Origin: Rachycentron canadum | Lineage: Eukaryota; Chordata; Actinopteri; Carangiformes; Rachycentridae | Direction of reading: 5' to 3' | Length of the DNA stretch: 64,000 nt | NCBI GenBank assembly: GCA_038496675.1 | Contig: CM076654.1 | Location: 1,907,265-1,971,264 of the forward strand | Made by a program: the position numbers and the translations under genes | In this document: piece after piece, positions 50,910 to 62,945 of the stretch | Layout of the letters: the number at the start of each line of letters is the position of its first letter | How positions within the stretch are numbered: the first letter of the stretch is position 1 | The notes under the pieces: model-generated | The model's database searches: none | Told to the model about the DNA's origin: nothing | The model's input: the letters and a program-made list of their open reading frames with translations, nothing else

Positions 50910-52054
50910 TCCTTCCTTACTGTCTAGTTCTTGCATTTCGCTGCATGTTTATTTTCAAACTTAAATCCTTTAACACAGGAAACAGCAAATGAACTGGACT
51001 TGGTTGTAGATTCTTAAAGACCTTTCACCTTCATCCAAGAGGCTTCTTCAGTCCTGACTGACTGATGGGGAAACCCGGGTAATTAGCCTCGGTGGGATCG
51101 TTAACGAGGCCATTGATACCACTTGGTTCGTTAGTGGAGTCATTAACGTCCCCTGAGCTCAGGTGCGGACGAGCGGCCAAGTTTGGCTGGTTTAGTCTCC
51201 TGTGAAGGGATGACAGGACAGTATTGTAGGTGGGGGTAGGTGGTGCCTGAGGCCTCCTCTGTCGAAGGATTTTTTCTCAACTTTGACATAAATGGCCTCC
51301 TTCACTCCTCTTTCAAACCAGATATCAAGTCCATATGTTGTTAAAAACTCTACATCCTGTATAAATCTTTCTTTTTTTTTTCTTAATCGTGAGCTGACAT
51401 GTTTGAGAGCTACAGCTAACTTACAGTAGTAACCTCTGTTCGCTGACACATCGCAGTGACGTACACAAACGTACGTACATTTAAAAAATAGCAGTTGTCT
51501 TCAAAATAAAAACAACGAAGTGGCATTGCAGACATGCTGTACACCTATTTATGTCTGATTTCTAATTTCCCAATGAACTCACACAAGCCGGTCAGAGACA
51601 GTCATAGGGAGAGACGCTGCAGCCCAGGGGCTGTAAAAAAAAAAATTGTAATGAGTTGTTTTCCAATCTATGTCACAAATAAATTCAGAAATAATTCATA
51701 TAGGATTTTTTTTTTTTTTTTAAACTCAATTGGTATCTAAGATTTGGTTGAACACCAAGCAAAAGTGCCATTTGCCAGTAATATCATACCTCAGCTGTTG
51801 TGTCCTGTGGTCCCCCCATGTCAAAGTAAAGTGCTTGATTGCAGAAAACTTACATTTGTGGCCACATTTTAACTCCCACAGAAAATAACTGTCTGCCGTC
51901 CAAGCCACTGTCAATTGTGACGGCTTTCACCTTTTATTTTCTGCTGCTTTAACAGCTCTGTCCGCGCACTGCCGCCACGCAAAGTTTGTAGTAGTCGACC
52001 ACATGTGGTGACAGAGTGGACCCTTACCTTTTGCCCAGTGTGTGGGAGGCTTTT

Positions 52055-52082
52055 ATGGATGGATGGATGGATGAATGGATGA
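52055..52082. repeat. (TGGA)n microsatellite
   Basis: Seven TGGA-type units, one with GAA in place of GGA. Confidence 0.93.
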
Positions 52083-53324
52083 AACAGTTTTTTAGTGATG
52101 GCTATTTACATCCTGAATTAGTCACAGGTCAAATGCAGCTGTTGGACCGAGGACAACCCTGAAAGCCAAAGCAGACAGCAACATCCTTCTAATTTACATT
52201 GGACAGAGCTCCAAGGCATCTCAAATTTATGTTTCAAGAGAATTTTTACACTATTTGGTTCTGCTTGGGTTTATTTCAGACTGGTTCTGTCCTCGGGTCC
52301 CTTTCAAACCAGCTCTTTTTTTTAAAAATGTATTTATACATGTCACATTAGAATACGTTTTCCAGATGTTTGTATCAGATCCATGAAGATGTCTGCTTTA
52401 GTCCAAGAAATAAAGAGGGGCCCAACTTTCTGAGGCAAAGCAGGGTCTGTGATACATTCTCCAATATAATATTTTGCAATGTGTACTGCTTTTGTTTCAT
52501 TCTTACCTCCTTAATCATATTGTGATCTCCAAAGTCGGGAACCAATGCTATTGTGTGTTAATCCGTGTTTGTGCAGTATCATAGTAGATATAGAAAGTAC
52601 CACATGTGCCCTATGCCTGTATATCTGAAAAACGTCACTGAATTCAGATTGAACTTGGAATAATGTATGAGATGACAAAGTTATCCAGTCCCATGATGTC
52701 AGTTCCTGGCAAATTAGTGCTATTTGGCACCTTTGTCGACTGTAAAATACAGAATAAAATGTTCAGTGGGAATGTTCTCAGCTCCATTTACAGAAAGACT
52801 GTGACTCTTGGCTGTCAATATCATCTTTTATTATAATTTTGTTTAATTTTCTCATTCAGTGTGACTTTTAATGGCTCTGCAATGACGTCCATGGAAAGTG
52901 AGGTAATGATTGAAAATACTGTTATGTATGTGCTCTCATGCGACAGCCATGTAACTTATAGGCCGACGTGAGCGTATCCAGACAGACAGACAAAAGGAAG
53001 TGAGTGCAGATGGCACAGCAGCGACGTGAGCTGGTTAACGAGGGAAGCCGCTCCTTCATGATCAACTTTAAATGAACACTGTCACGCAAGCTTTGTCTCT
53101 TTTCTGAGGTCACAGAGTGTTTTCTCACCTAGAAATAAAGACCCGCTTCATTATTTATAACATCAATATGAATAATAAACGCAAAACCTCTCTTGTTCTT
53201 ACCCTGTGATGAGCAGTCCTTTTCTCTTTCCTCTAATTTACTGATTCAAGTTACCTGATTTCCCAATGAATGTTTATCAAAGGATCAAATAATTGATTTA
53301 TATTTATATTTATCCAAGGAAGGA

Positions 53325-53711
53325 AAGAAGGAAAACTGGACACGTGAGCATCAGAACTGGACCATGGAGCAATAGAAGAAGGTGGTCTGGTCTGAGGGAT
53401 CAGGTTTTATTTTACATCATGTGGATGACACCAGGATGCATTATGGGAAGAAGACAAGCTGGTGGAGGCAGTGTGATGCTTTGGACTTGGCTCCAAATCC
53501 CCCAGATCTCAATCCAATCCAGCATCTGTGGGATGAGCTGGACCAACAAGTCTGATCCATGGAGGCTCCACCTCACAACTTCAGGACTTAAAGGATCTGC
53601 TGCTTACGTCTTGGTCCAGATACCACAGCTCAGCTTCAGAGGTCTAGAGGAGTCCTGGCCTCCAGGACCAGGACTGTTTTGGTGGTAAAAGTTGGTCATA
53701 ATGTTATGGCT
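53325..53711 (+). mobile_element. Tc1/mariner-like transposon remnant, internally deleted
   Basis: Same family as the copy at 11811-12415 but in plus orientation. It shows an in-frame-readable HQNWTMEQ-type segment and a WSD-type region (53335-53400), then jumps to DLNPIQHLWDEL-type sequence (53490-53550) and ends in TGGTCATAATGTTATGGCTG at 53692-53711, the inverted terminus. The segment carrying the QDNAPCH motif is absent, so part of the catalytic domain has been deleted. In-frame stops are present. It cannot encode an active transposase. Confidence 0.85.
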
Positions 53712-54983
53712 GTCCCTTCCCACCTATTCTATCCGATCGGGAAGAGAAGAAGAATCCTTCTATCCTATAGAAAAAGGATACTTTATGTTTCATTGTTTTG
53801 GACTCTCAACTTGGACTTTTTTTCTTTCCTGTTTTATTTTGAAATATTTTCTTCCTGATTTGTCTCCTACTATTTGCGCCACCCCAAATGACCTTTCCCT
53901 CCCTTGTGTATTTAAATCTCTGTCTTTGTCAGTTTGTCTGTTTTACTTCTGTTTGTATTTGTGAAGTTCCCTGTAAGTCTTTTTGCTCCGGTTGTTCCAT
54001 TTTGGATTTTGCATCACCTTTCATTATTAAAGGCCCCTTTTCCCCCACCAACCTCTTTTGTAGTCTGCATTTATTATCACTTTCAATACTCCTGCTCTCC
54101 TTATTCTTCTGTTTTCCTTTTAATAGTTATGGTATTTTTTGTGTCCATCCAGGAGACAAGTGACAACTGAGTGGCCCATAAATTAATCAAATAGAAGAAT
54201 CATTGGCAAGTACAAATATCTATGCACTGACCTGATATTAATTTATTTACAGAATTTTTAGTTTCTATTAAATCAGTTCTTCTTCACTGCATTAAAAGTA
54301 GCACAGGAAGTTGTGCTGTGCAGCTGTAGAAAACAACAGTTTTAGAGCAGCAAAGAATAATTGACTTCCTGCAAGGCTCTAATTTAATTTCTTTATTGAT
54401 TGACAGATCATATTCTATGGTAAACAAGAAGATACGTGTCAGTTAAACATGTTCTCTGATTAATTAGAATAAAAGTTGTTAATTTTGCCAGATTGTACAA
54501 GCATCTAGTCTGTGAATGTGCTGCTCTATAGAAAGGATTTAACTGAAACATGAAAACTTTCTCTCATTCTCAGTTTTTAACCTCGTCTGTCTCAGACTGC
54601 AACAGTGACAGGTTGTTTTTTCCATTTAAAAAAGGGCTGATGACCAATATGTCACTTTATTTTTCCTTTTCTGTTTCCTGTCTCTGGACTTCCTCAGTGG
54701 AGGCTCTATAAAAATGCTCTTTCTCATTATTTAGGAGAAAATTTTATTTACTTGATTGTTTGTCTTGTCTCTTGACGTCTTGTGGTGGATTTATAGAAAT
54801 TATTTAAGTTTCTTTTTATATGTGATTTGTAGCAAAAATGCTCATCTGGACTAAGTGTGGATGAAGCCTAAGACCCATGTCCGGGTTCTGACCTCGTACC
54901 TCCTAATGAAAGAAAACAGGATAAAAGAAAAAATCATTGTGACACATAATGTTAATGAAGCTAAGTTGAATCATTAGTGTCAG

Positions 54984-55011
54984 GGGAGGAGGAGGAGGAG
55001 GAGGAGGAGGA
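54984..55011. repeat. (GGA)n microsatellite
   Basis: Nine GGA units, purine-only on the plus strand. Confidence 0.95.
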
Positions 55012-57188
55012 ATCCCACTTGTACTCATATCTAAAAGATGGAAAACAGTGCTAAGTAATCAGCGCTCAGGCCTGTTTTAGACCAAAGTAAAAACTGTCAT
55101 GACCTCAGAGGGTTTGGAGAACATCAGCCTGCACAGTCCCGTCAACACACACACACCTGTCTTTCATTAGCCGACCACAGTGACCCTGGACCAGATCCTT
55201 CTCTTTAGGATGACGCAGAGCTTCAGCAAACACAGCGTTTCATCATTGTCACTCCAGCGTGCAACCTCATCACCAAATCTTCATCACATAACACAGAAGA
55301 ATATTCAGATATATTTATTCGTAATATTCATTTTACCTTAAAAACATCTTGATACATATGTTTTTATAAAATAAAAAAAAAAAAAAAAGAATTCTGGTAC
55401 AAAAAATATTTCTTTGGGATGTGTATGAAGACCGCACAACATGACAACACAAAAGAGCATTAAAAAAACATAACAGCATCAAGATATCTACAGTTTATAA
55501 GGGTCTGTGTCATGCGCTACATGCTCCTGCTGAACAAGACAAAAGCACTGGGTGACACCTGTGTATTAATCTTATATAATAGAGGAGTTTTTCCTTGTTT
55601 TGACTGGTCATTTCTTGTAGACTGTGGTTCAAGATTTCAACATTTTTCTCTTATAATGAAAGCACATTTAGATTATTATCTAAAGCCTTCTTTTGTGCAC
55701 AACCTTAAAACTGAGACCTGCGCAATCTGAGACCTAAACCTGGGGCCTGAAGCAGTGTTTTTTTTTTTTTTTTTTTTGCATTAGTTCGTCTTTTCAGCCA
55801 ACGTCGTGCCTCTTTCTCATCTCACCGGCCACTTCACTTGCAGCACATTGCAGCGCATGGCAGCAGATCGTTTGCACAGTCAGAGAGAGACAGGGAGAAA
55901 TTTCTTAATAAATAGATTTGAAAATAACCAGGCCTGAACCCTGGCCGAGCCTGTAGGTTACACAACAAACTGGCTCGGGTTGGGTGCTTTCATATCGCAT
56001 GTTTTTGGAAATGACTTGGGTCTCACACTGAAACGATTCATATTTAAAAATGTACCATAAGTGCACAGATACATGTTTCATGCTTTTACACTTTAAAACA
56101 TCTTTTTCTCTAAAGGTTAATACACAGGTTGTGACATAATTTGAATTTCTTTATGTGATTCTGTTTGTCAAACAAATAAACTAAAGACAGGATGAATTTA
56201 TGGTTCACACACAACCGAACCCTGTCTTCCTCCCCAGAGATGTCCGTATGTTCCTGCACAGCCATTCCACGGCTGTTTGCCATCTGATACACCTACAGCT
56301 TGAAACCTTCCCCAAAACATGGGTCCGTTCCTCCTCGGCATCTTTATCCCTGTGGTGACGGCGGTGAGCGCTCCTCCTGCGTGGAATGCGGCGAGGTCGT
56401 GACTCTAGATTTTTCAGGGGACAGCCGGTTGCTAAAATGATAGTTTTGATGGACAGTTTTCTCCTTGATCCCTCACAGCTGTCCAGGAGGAGGGGAGAGT
56501 CTCCAGAGAGCCAGCCTTTATTTTCATGTTGATTATCACAAATCTGGTGTTAGGGAAAGGACAGTTGGCTGGTGTGTATGTTTAGGCAGGAGACATGTTT
56601 GAAGCACTTTCCAAGCCAGGTTTGAGCCTCTCATGCCTCTAAAGTGGCTAAAAATGATGCCACAGAGTCAAATTTATCACATCATTTATCTTTGAGCCAA
56701 GAGAGAGAACATACATGTTTGTGATATAATTATTTCTTGACTTTTATACACAGTGGAGTGTGTTAAATGTTAAAACATGGTTGGATTTGCCTCCAATACT
56801 GAGTCTTGTTGCCCTGAGTTGCAGAATTATGTTTTGTACCTCCCTCCGAATTTTTAAATGTACTTTAAAGAGGTTGTTTGTAAGTATTGCTAACACTACA
56901 TAGCTAACATTAGCATTAAGGGCTGTTTAATTAGAAGAAACTAAGTGAGTTCAGCATCAAACTTCATTCCTTTAGTCACCAACACACAACCAACAGAGGT
57001 GGAAAGCAACACCGATGTTTGTTTTGCTTCTATTTCTATCACTGCTTTTCTTCTACTGACGTTAGCATGCTAACCAGCTAGCGTCAGTCCAGCCAGACCA
57101 GCTCATCAGTTTCCGATACAGAGTCACAGTAGGGAAACGATAGCAGCACCGTGTTTGGTGACAGAGTAAACTTGTTATTTAAATTATC

Positions 57189-57194
57189 TTTATT
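57189..57194 (-). terminator. Candidate fgf5 poly(A) signal
   Basis: AATAAA on the minus strand, about 0.94 kb below the fgf5 stop codon. It is a plausible end for the fgf5 3'UTR, but AATAAA is common in AT-rich DNA and other signals further left are possible. Only transcript data could settle the real end. Confidence 0.25.
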
Positions 57195-58129
57195 TAAATT
57201 CTCTTCTTTTTAAAGTAACGCTTTCATTTGGCTGTTTATCCCGGACTGTCTTACACAACATAACTGAAATATCTTTAACGCAAAATCGTCCCAATTGACT
57301 TTGATGCATAATTTCATCACTTTAGGGACTGTACAGAAATGTTTTCACCTTTAAAAAACACAACAGCATCCCCAGCATTAATATTTTGCAATCATAATTA
57401 GTAAAAAGGAAAAAATAATAATATCTGACAAGGTGGTAGCCACTATTTTCTCATTAAAAATGGTATACTATAACAATTATAAAAATCCAAACTCATATAT
57501 TGGTTCTGCATTAGCTACTTTTTGATTATGATGAGAAAATGTGCCATAAATCTGTTCCACCAATTTCAATTTTGATTTTTTTCTTTTGCTTAGATGTCAC
57601 AAGGAATTGTGGAAATAAAATATGAATCTGGAGTTGGACATTTCCAAACTACTTCACTAACTAAAATGATGGTCCATTGAAAACACTTTCATCCAGTTTG
57701 AAAGACGACAGAAACAACATGGACGACTTTTCAGCTTGATGTACAGTTCAAAAATAATTTCAATTAATGTGGAAAATATGGATATAAATATAGAAAATGT
57801 TGTGGAAGTACAAGATCTGATTCACAGGACCTTTTTTGTCAAGCTGGGGCACTGCCAAAGTTCACCATGTACACAACTGATGACACAAAACAGGACAGAG
57901 CATCATCAACTTAAGTGGAAAGACAACTCCCAACTATGATCATAGCGTCAGCAAAGAAAATCTCAATAGTTGTACCTGGCAGCCCTTTAAGGTTTTCCTT
58001 ACACGTCATAGATACCCGGAATGCTTTGAATGTGATAAATGACCTTTGTCAGTTTTTTGGGGTGCGCCCTTTACATGTCCAATGTCTATGAAGCTAGTAT
58101 TCCCCAGACAGAGCCAAGCCCTGTCATAT

Positions 58130-58501
58130 CTATCCAAACCGGTACTTGGGCCAGTACTTGACTTGCGTGCGTTTTTGTGCTGCTCCTGCGTGGACGTTAG
58201 CCTTCGCCGAGGGAGGTTTGGGCGGTGTTGGCGGCGGAGCTTTCCTCCTCTCTTTGCTCCTGTCTGTGATAGTAAAGCCTCGCTCACTCCTGTCATTCAG
58301 GCTGACCCGTGGCAAGAAGTGGGTGGAGACATGTTGGGATTTGACCCTTGGGCTGGAGCCCATTTTAGCTTTCCCCCTCTTATTGAGAGCCACAAACCAC
58401 TCACGACCAGTCCTGTGGTTCCTGTGGATTACTGAGGCATAAGTGTTGTAGCTGTTCTCCTGGAAACGTTCCCTGAACTTACAGTCATCTGTGAACCATT
58501 C
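58130..58501 (-). CDS. fgf5: fgf5, terminal coding exon (exon 3), fibroblast growth factor 5
   Basis: This exon encodes the C-terminal 123 residues of a secreted FGF4-subfamily growth factor that signals through FGF receptors with heparan sulfate. The sequence shows an acceptor (pyrimidine-rich, ending in CAG) just above 58501 and then an open frame to a TAG at 58130-58132. It starts EWFTDDCKFRERFQENSYN and continues through TGREWFVALNKRGKAK (receptor and heparin-binding core) and SPRVKSQHVSTHFLPR, the end of the beta-trefoil. A basic, proline-rich tail of about 55 residues follows and ends KYRFG. FGF4 and FGF6 lack such a tail; FGF5 has one ending in RFG, so I call fgf5. Compared with my recollection of human FGF5, the exon begins about one codon earlier. 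Exons 1 and 2 (signal peptide and first half of the trefoil) were not found up to 64000. Gene order with cfap299 supports the identity. The tail is the least conserved part. Confidence 0.95.
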   Translation of the reverse strand, partial: EWFTDDCKFRERFQENSYNTYASVIHRNHRTGREWFVALNKRGKAKMGSSPRVKSQHVSTHFLPRVSLNDRSERGFTITDRSKERRKAPPPTPPKPPSAKANVHAGAAQKRTQVKYWPKYRFG

Positions 58502-58560
58502 CTGCAAAAGAAGGGAAATATAATAACTTAACAGGCGTTACCTTTGAATATTTTCTCTTG

Positions 58561-58770
58561 GCTTTAAAGGTCCATACGGTCTAAAGGTAGATATTAAAGG
58601 TCCATACAGTCTAAAGGTAGACGTTAAAGGTCCATACAGTCTAAAGGTAGATATTAAAGGTCCATACAGTCTAAAGGTAGATATTAAAGGTCCATACGGT
58701 CTAAAGGTAGACGTTAAAGGTCCATACAGTCTAAAGGTAGATGTTAAAGGTCCATACGGTCTAAAGGTAG
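58561..58770 (+). repeat. 30-bp minisatellite, 7 units
   Basis: Seven head-to-tail units with exact 30-bp period, consensus TTAAAGGTCCATACAGTCTA plus AAGGTAGATA. Units differ at a few fixed sites (CGGT or CAGT, ATA or ACG or ATG). There are no unique spacers, so this is not a CRISPR array. The unit is the terminus of the surrounding TTAA-flanked element. Confidence 0.95.
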
Positions 58771-59025
58771 ATTTCCATGTCTTCTTTGATTATAAAGCAG
58801 GTGTAGCCTGCTACAACTGAGCCTTAAAACTGAACAAAGTTCAGGACTTCCTGAACTTTGTGATGTTGCAACAAAGCAGTCATTGCTTTCAGCTACGCTC
58901 TCTGAGTGTACACCTGAAGCCCAGGAGATTAAGGAGATATGGTATTTTTGGCAAATGCATCATGTATGTAATGCAGCATTACAACAACTTTAAATGAAAC
59001 AAAAAGAAAGATATGGGACCTTTAA
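58564..59025 (+). mobile_element. TTAA-flanked non-autonomous element, copy E, with 7-unit terminal array
   Basis: Begins with TTAA (58564-58567) and AGGTCCATACGGTC, and ends ATATGGGACCTTTAA (TTAA at 59022-59025). The first roughly 210 bp are a tandem array of the terminus (see 58561-58770). The rest carries CTTTGTGATGTTGCAACAAAG, a diverged version of the family core. It lies 60 bp upstream of the fgf5 terminal exon acceptor. Confidence 0.8.
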
Positions 59026-60014
59026 TTTAATGGAAACACATAGGAAAACTGTAAATCAGTCTGTCCACATGTGATCAAGGCTCAGCTGTGGAACATGTGG
59101 GAATGATGTTTGCACGCTACCGTGTAAACTAACCCTTTGTTTCTCTTGCTAGCAGCTTCTTAGATAAATGACTTTAAGTCAGAGAGAGAGAAAACGTAAC
59201 GACTGCTATTCCTTTACAAGAAAGCTCCCCCCAACAAGCATCTGGAGGAAGAAGAAAACCTCTGCCAGATTCTCCCCACTGACGCAATTTTATTTCCTCG
59301 TTAATACTGATCAGAGCCCATATACACATATACTGCTACTGTGAGAAACCTTTTGTGATTGCCTGGGTTAAATGTCTTTACTGTGAGATGTGTTTACTAA
59401 GGTTTGCCAATATAATGATTAATACTGGTGACTGGCTATTATTCTGAATCTGTTTGCCCAAATCTAAATTTGCACCTTTGTTCATCATGTGCCAATGTCT
59501 TAAAAATAACAGTAGGGCTCCAAATGAGGAATGGAAAGAGAGTTTGATATCAAACCTATTATGTAATGATGCAGAGCTGGATCATATATGTAATATTGTA
59601 ATTACATGGATGGGAAAATGCTGAACTAACCAAGGCAATGTGATATCATCTGATTGTGATCTGATTGGGCAAGCTCCAGAATAACCCTGGGTGGATTTCA
59701 AAGTCGTCTAAATGACTTTCCTTATCACAGAGATGCTTTGACTGACAGCGGCAGAACCTCTTTTGTACTGGTCAAAAACTCATTAGGGCTGGTGTATTAA
59801 CTTCTTCTGCAAAGAACATCTGATTCAAGAGGCACAGACTGTTGGTCATTTTGTTTGTTACAAGAATAATGGATTATTAACTGCTCTTCCCCTGAACTGA
59901 CTCTGTTCAACAGATCATTTTGGTTTTGTTAGTTAGTTTGTTAGTTTTTGGTTGATAGCACAGCAGCCCTCCAGAATAATGAATTAATTGTCAATAGTAG
60001 TATTTCCTTGTCTT

Positions 60015-60335
60015 TTAAAACAGGCTCTATATCGATATGCAAAGACCAAAGTGCGCAATCTGTGGACAAAATGCTCACAGCCCATATTCAGAAACTCAGC
60101 CTTAAAACCAGCCGTCAGGACTTCTGTAACTATGTGATGTCGCAACAAAGCGGCAGATCCTCTCCTCTGATTGGCTGACTGACCCGCTGTTCCTAGAGCT
60201 CCATAGAGAAGCCTGAGAGAGGAGATGTTAAACTACACTGAGATGGGTTTTTGCTTCTTAAAACCCCAAATATTTCTTCTGATGAATATCAACACTTCAG
60301 ATAAAACACAGAAGAATGAAATGTGGGGCATTTAA
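60015..60335 (+). mobile_element. TTAA-flanked non-autonomous element, copy F
   Basis: Aligns along its length with copies B and C: CTGTGGACAAAATGCTCACA, ATGTGATGTCGCAACAAAG, TGATTGGCTGACTGACC. It ends AAATGTGGGGCATTTAA (TTAA at 60332-60335). Both termini are diverged, and no array is present. Confidence 0.7.
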
Positions 60336-60881
60336 AACAGCTCTGGATGCTATCTGTCCTGAAAATGTAAAAACAATGTGGTTCTGTTACAACCATACTT
60401 CAAAGTCAGCATCTGGGATTTTCTGATATTCATTAAATGTTCCTATTTTGTACCTAAAAATATCTCGAGTGGGAAACTCTAACATGTACCCAGGGGTGCC
60501 TGGTTACTTGCTGCCATACGACTTCCTTGTATAACCTCCCGCCATTCTGAAATAAAACAAACCGTTCTGCTTTGCTGAAGAGTGCAGCATAGCAGAAAAT
60601 GATACCATTACAGCGTTTGGTAAACATGCCAGTCACAGAGATCAGCACTGCGGCCGCCGCGGAAAAGTACAAACGGTTAAAGTTATTCAAAGTGACCCAC
60701 TGTTCCCTCTGGCTGTTGTTTTTAAAGATGATTAGAAAATTGTACAGAGCTCCCAAGTCGCTGCTATGGGTGGATTGACATGATTTAACAGAACGCTACT
60801 TTTGAGCAACATACCAGCTCTGGTACCAGTTGGGGGAATTACACATTTGGAAATAAATACACTGGAGCACGTACCAATATA

Positions 60882-60882
<1 letters not shown>

Positions 60883-60941
<59 letters not shown>
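60883..60941. repeat. (CA)n microsatellite
   Basis: About 28 uninterrupted CA units in the fgf5 intron. Confidence 0.98.
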
Positions 60942-60944
<3 letters not shown>

Positions 60945-61460
60945 GAACACACATACCGGGAAGAAGATTTGGCCCCTGCAGTGTTTCATAGGATTTAATG
61001 GCTGCAGCCAGATTCCAGAGATCTTATTGTTAAAATCATAATGCTTGTACAGCTGTTTAACCTGGCTCTTGCCCTGCTGGATTGGTCACACTCTTTTAAA
61101 GGGACCTTTCCCATGATCCCTGGGGTTAGCTGTATTGAGGGCAGAGGTGGAAAGTTACTGATGACTAACTTTTTATTGCTCTACCCAAATAATATTTCCT
61201 CGCAAATGTCTTTTTTTATTCTCACAACCGCCATAGACAGATGTTTCTCAATTCTGACTCCACAACAAAATCTGAGACTGCAACCTGAACTACAACCACA
61301 ATCCAACTTTAGGGGCTGGATTTTTAATATTTAACACATAATAGTACAAAAAAGTTTAATCTGTGGTACATTAGGGAAAAAAAGCCAATAAATTATTTTA
61401 AATTCTCTCCCTTTTACAGAAACTAAACTCTATTTTTCTATTTTTCTAACTATTTTTCAC

Positions 61461-61610
61461 TGGATGGATAGAAACTTTGACCTGCCGGTGGTATTAGATG
61501 TAAAGTCAGGGATTCATCACAGTTAGTAGGATTCATCCTCTGGGAACCAAGGACATCTGTACCAAATTTCATGGCAATCCATCAAGTATTTGTTGAGACT
61601 TGCCTCTCAA
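61461..61610 (+). repeat. Diverged interspersed repeat with ACCAAATTTCATGGCAATCC core
   Basis: TTCATCCTCTGGGAACCA followed by TGTACCAAATTTCATGGCAA and TTGTTGAGACTT is a sequence I know as common across fish genomes. An inverted, more diverged piece occurs at 29250-29310 (ATATCTCAAAAACAGTC, CACGGATTTCAATGCAA). Class not determined. Confidence 0.5.
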
Positions 61611-62298
61611 AGCCAAAAAAGCACCTACATTTGCTCAGACCATGATATAACTGCATATATGCTCATTTAAGTCATTGCTTTTAATGACCCTGTTGATGAA
61701 ATGTTTTATCTGACATTAAAAATGTGTCTTCAGTAAAAAGAAAAAACTGTGGCTGAGGACCTAAAAACATTCAGGGGTGGTTTCACCCATCAACTCCTTG
61801 ATATAACAGTGTTTCCTTCAAGTTTTTTTTTTAGTCCTGTATTTCTATCTCCCTCTCTCTCCCGCTCTCTGTTTGTTCAACTAATGCAGGTGACCCCTCC
61901 AACCTCCAAAAAGATCAGGTTTGTGATGCCTTGATGAGTCGGTCAGGCAGAGCAAAGTGCATCTGTCTCCTCATTATTCAACCAACAAATTGCCACTGTA
62001 AAAACAACGAAATATTAAGCACGACAGACGACGCAACAAGATAAGTTTCGAGACGTCACCTGATACCCCAGCCTCTCTGTGCCCCCCACCCCTGAAGGTT
62101 TACATCCACCCCCAAATCATCAAGGCAGTTAAATAGTGTGGTGCAGCTGTAGCCACAGATTGGAGTTTTAGTTGTACAAATATTTCTCGGAGGCAGAGCA
62201 GCTCCGGAGGCAAAAATAAGCCCCGACTGCAACGGTTGGAGCCAGAGAAGGAGTCTCCCAGAGAGCAAGGTATGAAACTGGCAAAGCTGTGCTGCACA

Positions 62299-62394
62299 GG
62301 AAGAACTGACATTTACTGCATAAAAAACATGGAAGAACTGACGTTTACTGCATAAAAAACATGGAAGAACCGACATTTACTGCATAAAAAACAC
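62299..62394 (+). repeat. 32-bp tandem repeat, 3 units
   Basis: Three consecutive units of GGAAGAACTGACATTTACTG plus CATAAAAAACAT with one substitution each (ACG for ACA; ACCG for ACTG). Recent local triplication in the fgf5 intron. Confidence 0.95.
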
Positions 62395-62538
62395 AATTTA
62401 CATCATAAATATAGAATCTAAAAAGTTTAGAAAAAACATGGTGATGGTTTACTTTTGTCAAAAACTTGTAGATCATTGTTTACATGTGAGCTTTACGTAG
62501 GATCTTCAATCAGTCTCCTGCTTTTTTTATAGTTTCAA

Positions 62539-62638
62539 TTTTTAATACCAATTTTAGCCTGAAGATGCCGCTGGTCAGCGTGTGTCTAAAATGAAAGGGG
62601 TTCTTCATGTGGGAACCATGAAGCCCATTAGGATTTTA
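62539..62638 (+). repeat. Direct repeat, left copy
   Basis: CCAATTTTAGCC, GCCGCTGGTCAG, GTGTGTCTAAAATGAAAGGG and GTGGGAACCATGA recur 317 bp further right (62846-62945) in the same order. They are probably two diverged pieces of one interspersed repeat family, related to 61461-61610 by the TTCATCCTGTGGGAGCCATG motif. Confidence 0.75.
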
Positions 62639-62845
62639 TGTCCCTGATTTGATTTTCTTATGCACAAGTGAACATTTTCATGTGGCGACAGAAAGAACAG
62701 AAGGTGGTGCTAGAGATAAAAGCAGCAGACCAATAACGTCATTGAGGTCCATATTCTGGGGATCATGAATATCCATTCTACAGTTAACTGCAATATGATG
62801 ATTAGCTGTCAAGTTTTTTCTGGCGTGGATGGAAGGGTTTTCCTG

Positions 62846-62945
62846 AATTTTTAAAACCAATTTTAGCCGTTTGTCCTTAAGCTGCCGCTGGTCAGGGTGT
62901 GTCTAAAATGAAAGGGGTTCATCCTGTGGGAGCCATGAGTCTCGT
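62846..62945 (+). repeat. Direct repeat, right copy
   Basis: Same ordered motifs as the left copy with small indels: CCAATTTTAGCC, GCCGCTGGTCAG, GTGTGTCTAAAATGAAAGGG, CTGTGGGAGCCATGAG. Confidence 0.75.

Larger units (their letters stand above)
50672..58129. other. Intergenic region between cfap299 and fgf5
   Basis: These 7.5 kb separate the cfap299 promoter from the fgf5 stop codon; part of the right side should be fgf5 3'UTR. Contents seen: a Tc1-like transposase remnant (about 53325-53711), (TGGA)n, (GGA)n, several A or T runs, and a pyrimidine-rich stretch around 53800-54130. No exon-like coding sequence with homology was recognised. Confidence 0.75.

Noticed and set aside
58561..58770. 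CRISPR-like regular repeats
   Set aside because: Units are head-to-tail with no spacers, in a vertebrate intron; it is a minisatellite.
60732..61041. Frames on both strands with VCVCVC or HTHTHT runs
   Set aside because: Translation of the (CA)n microsatellite.
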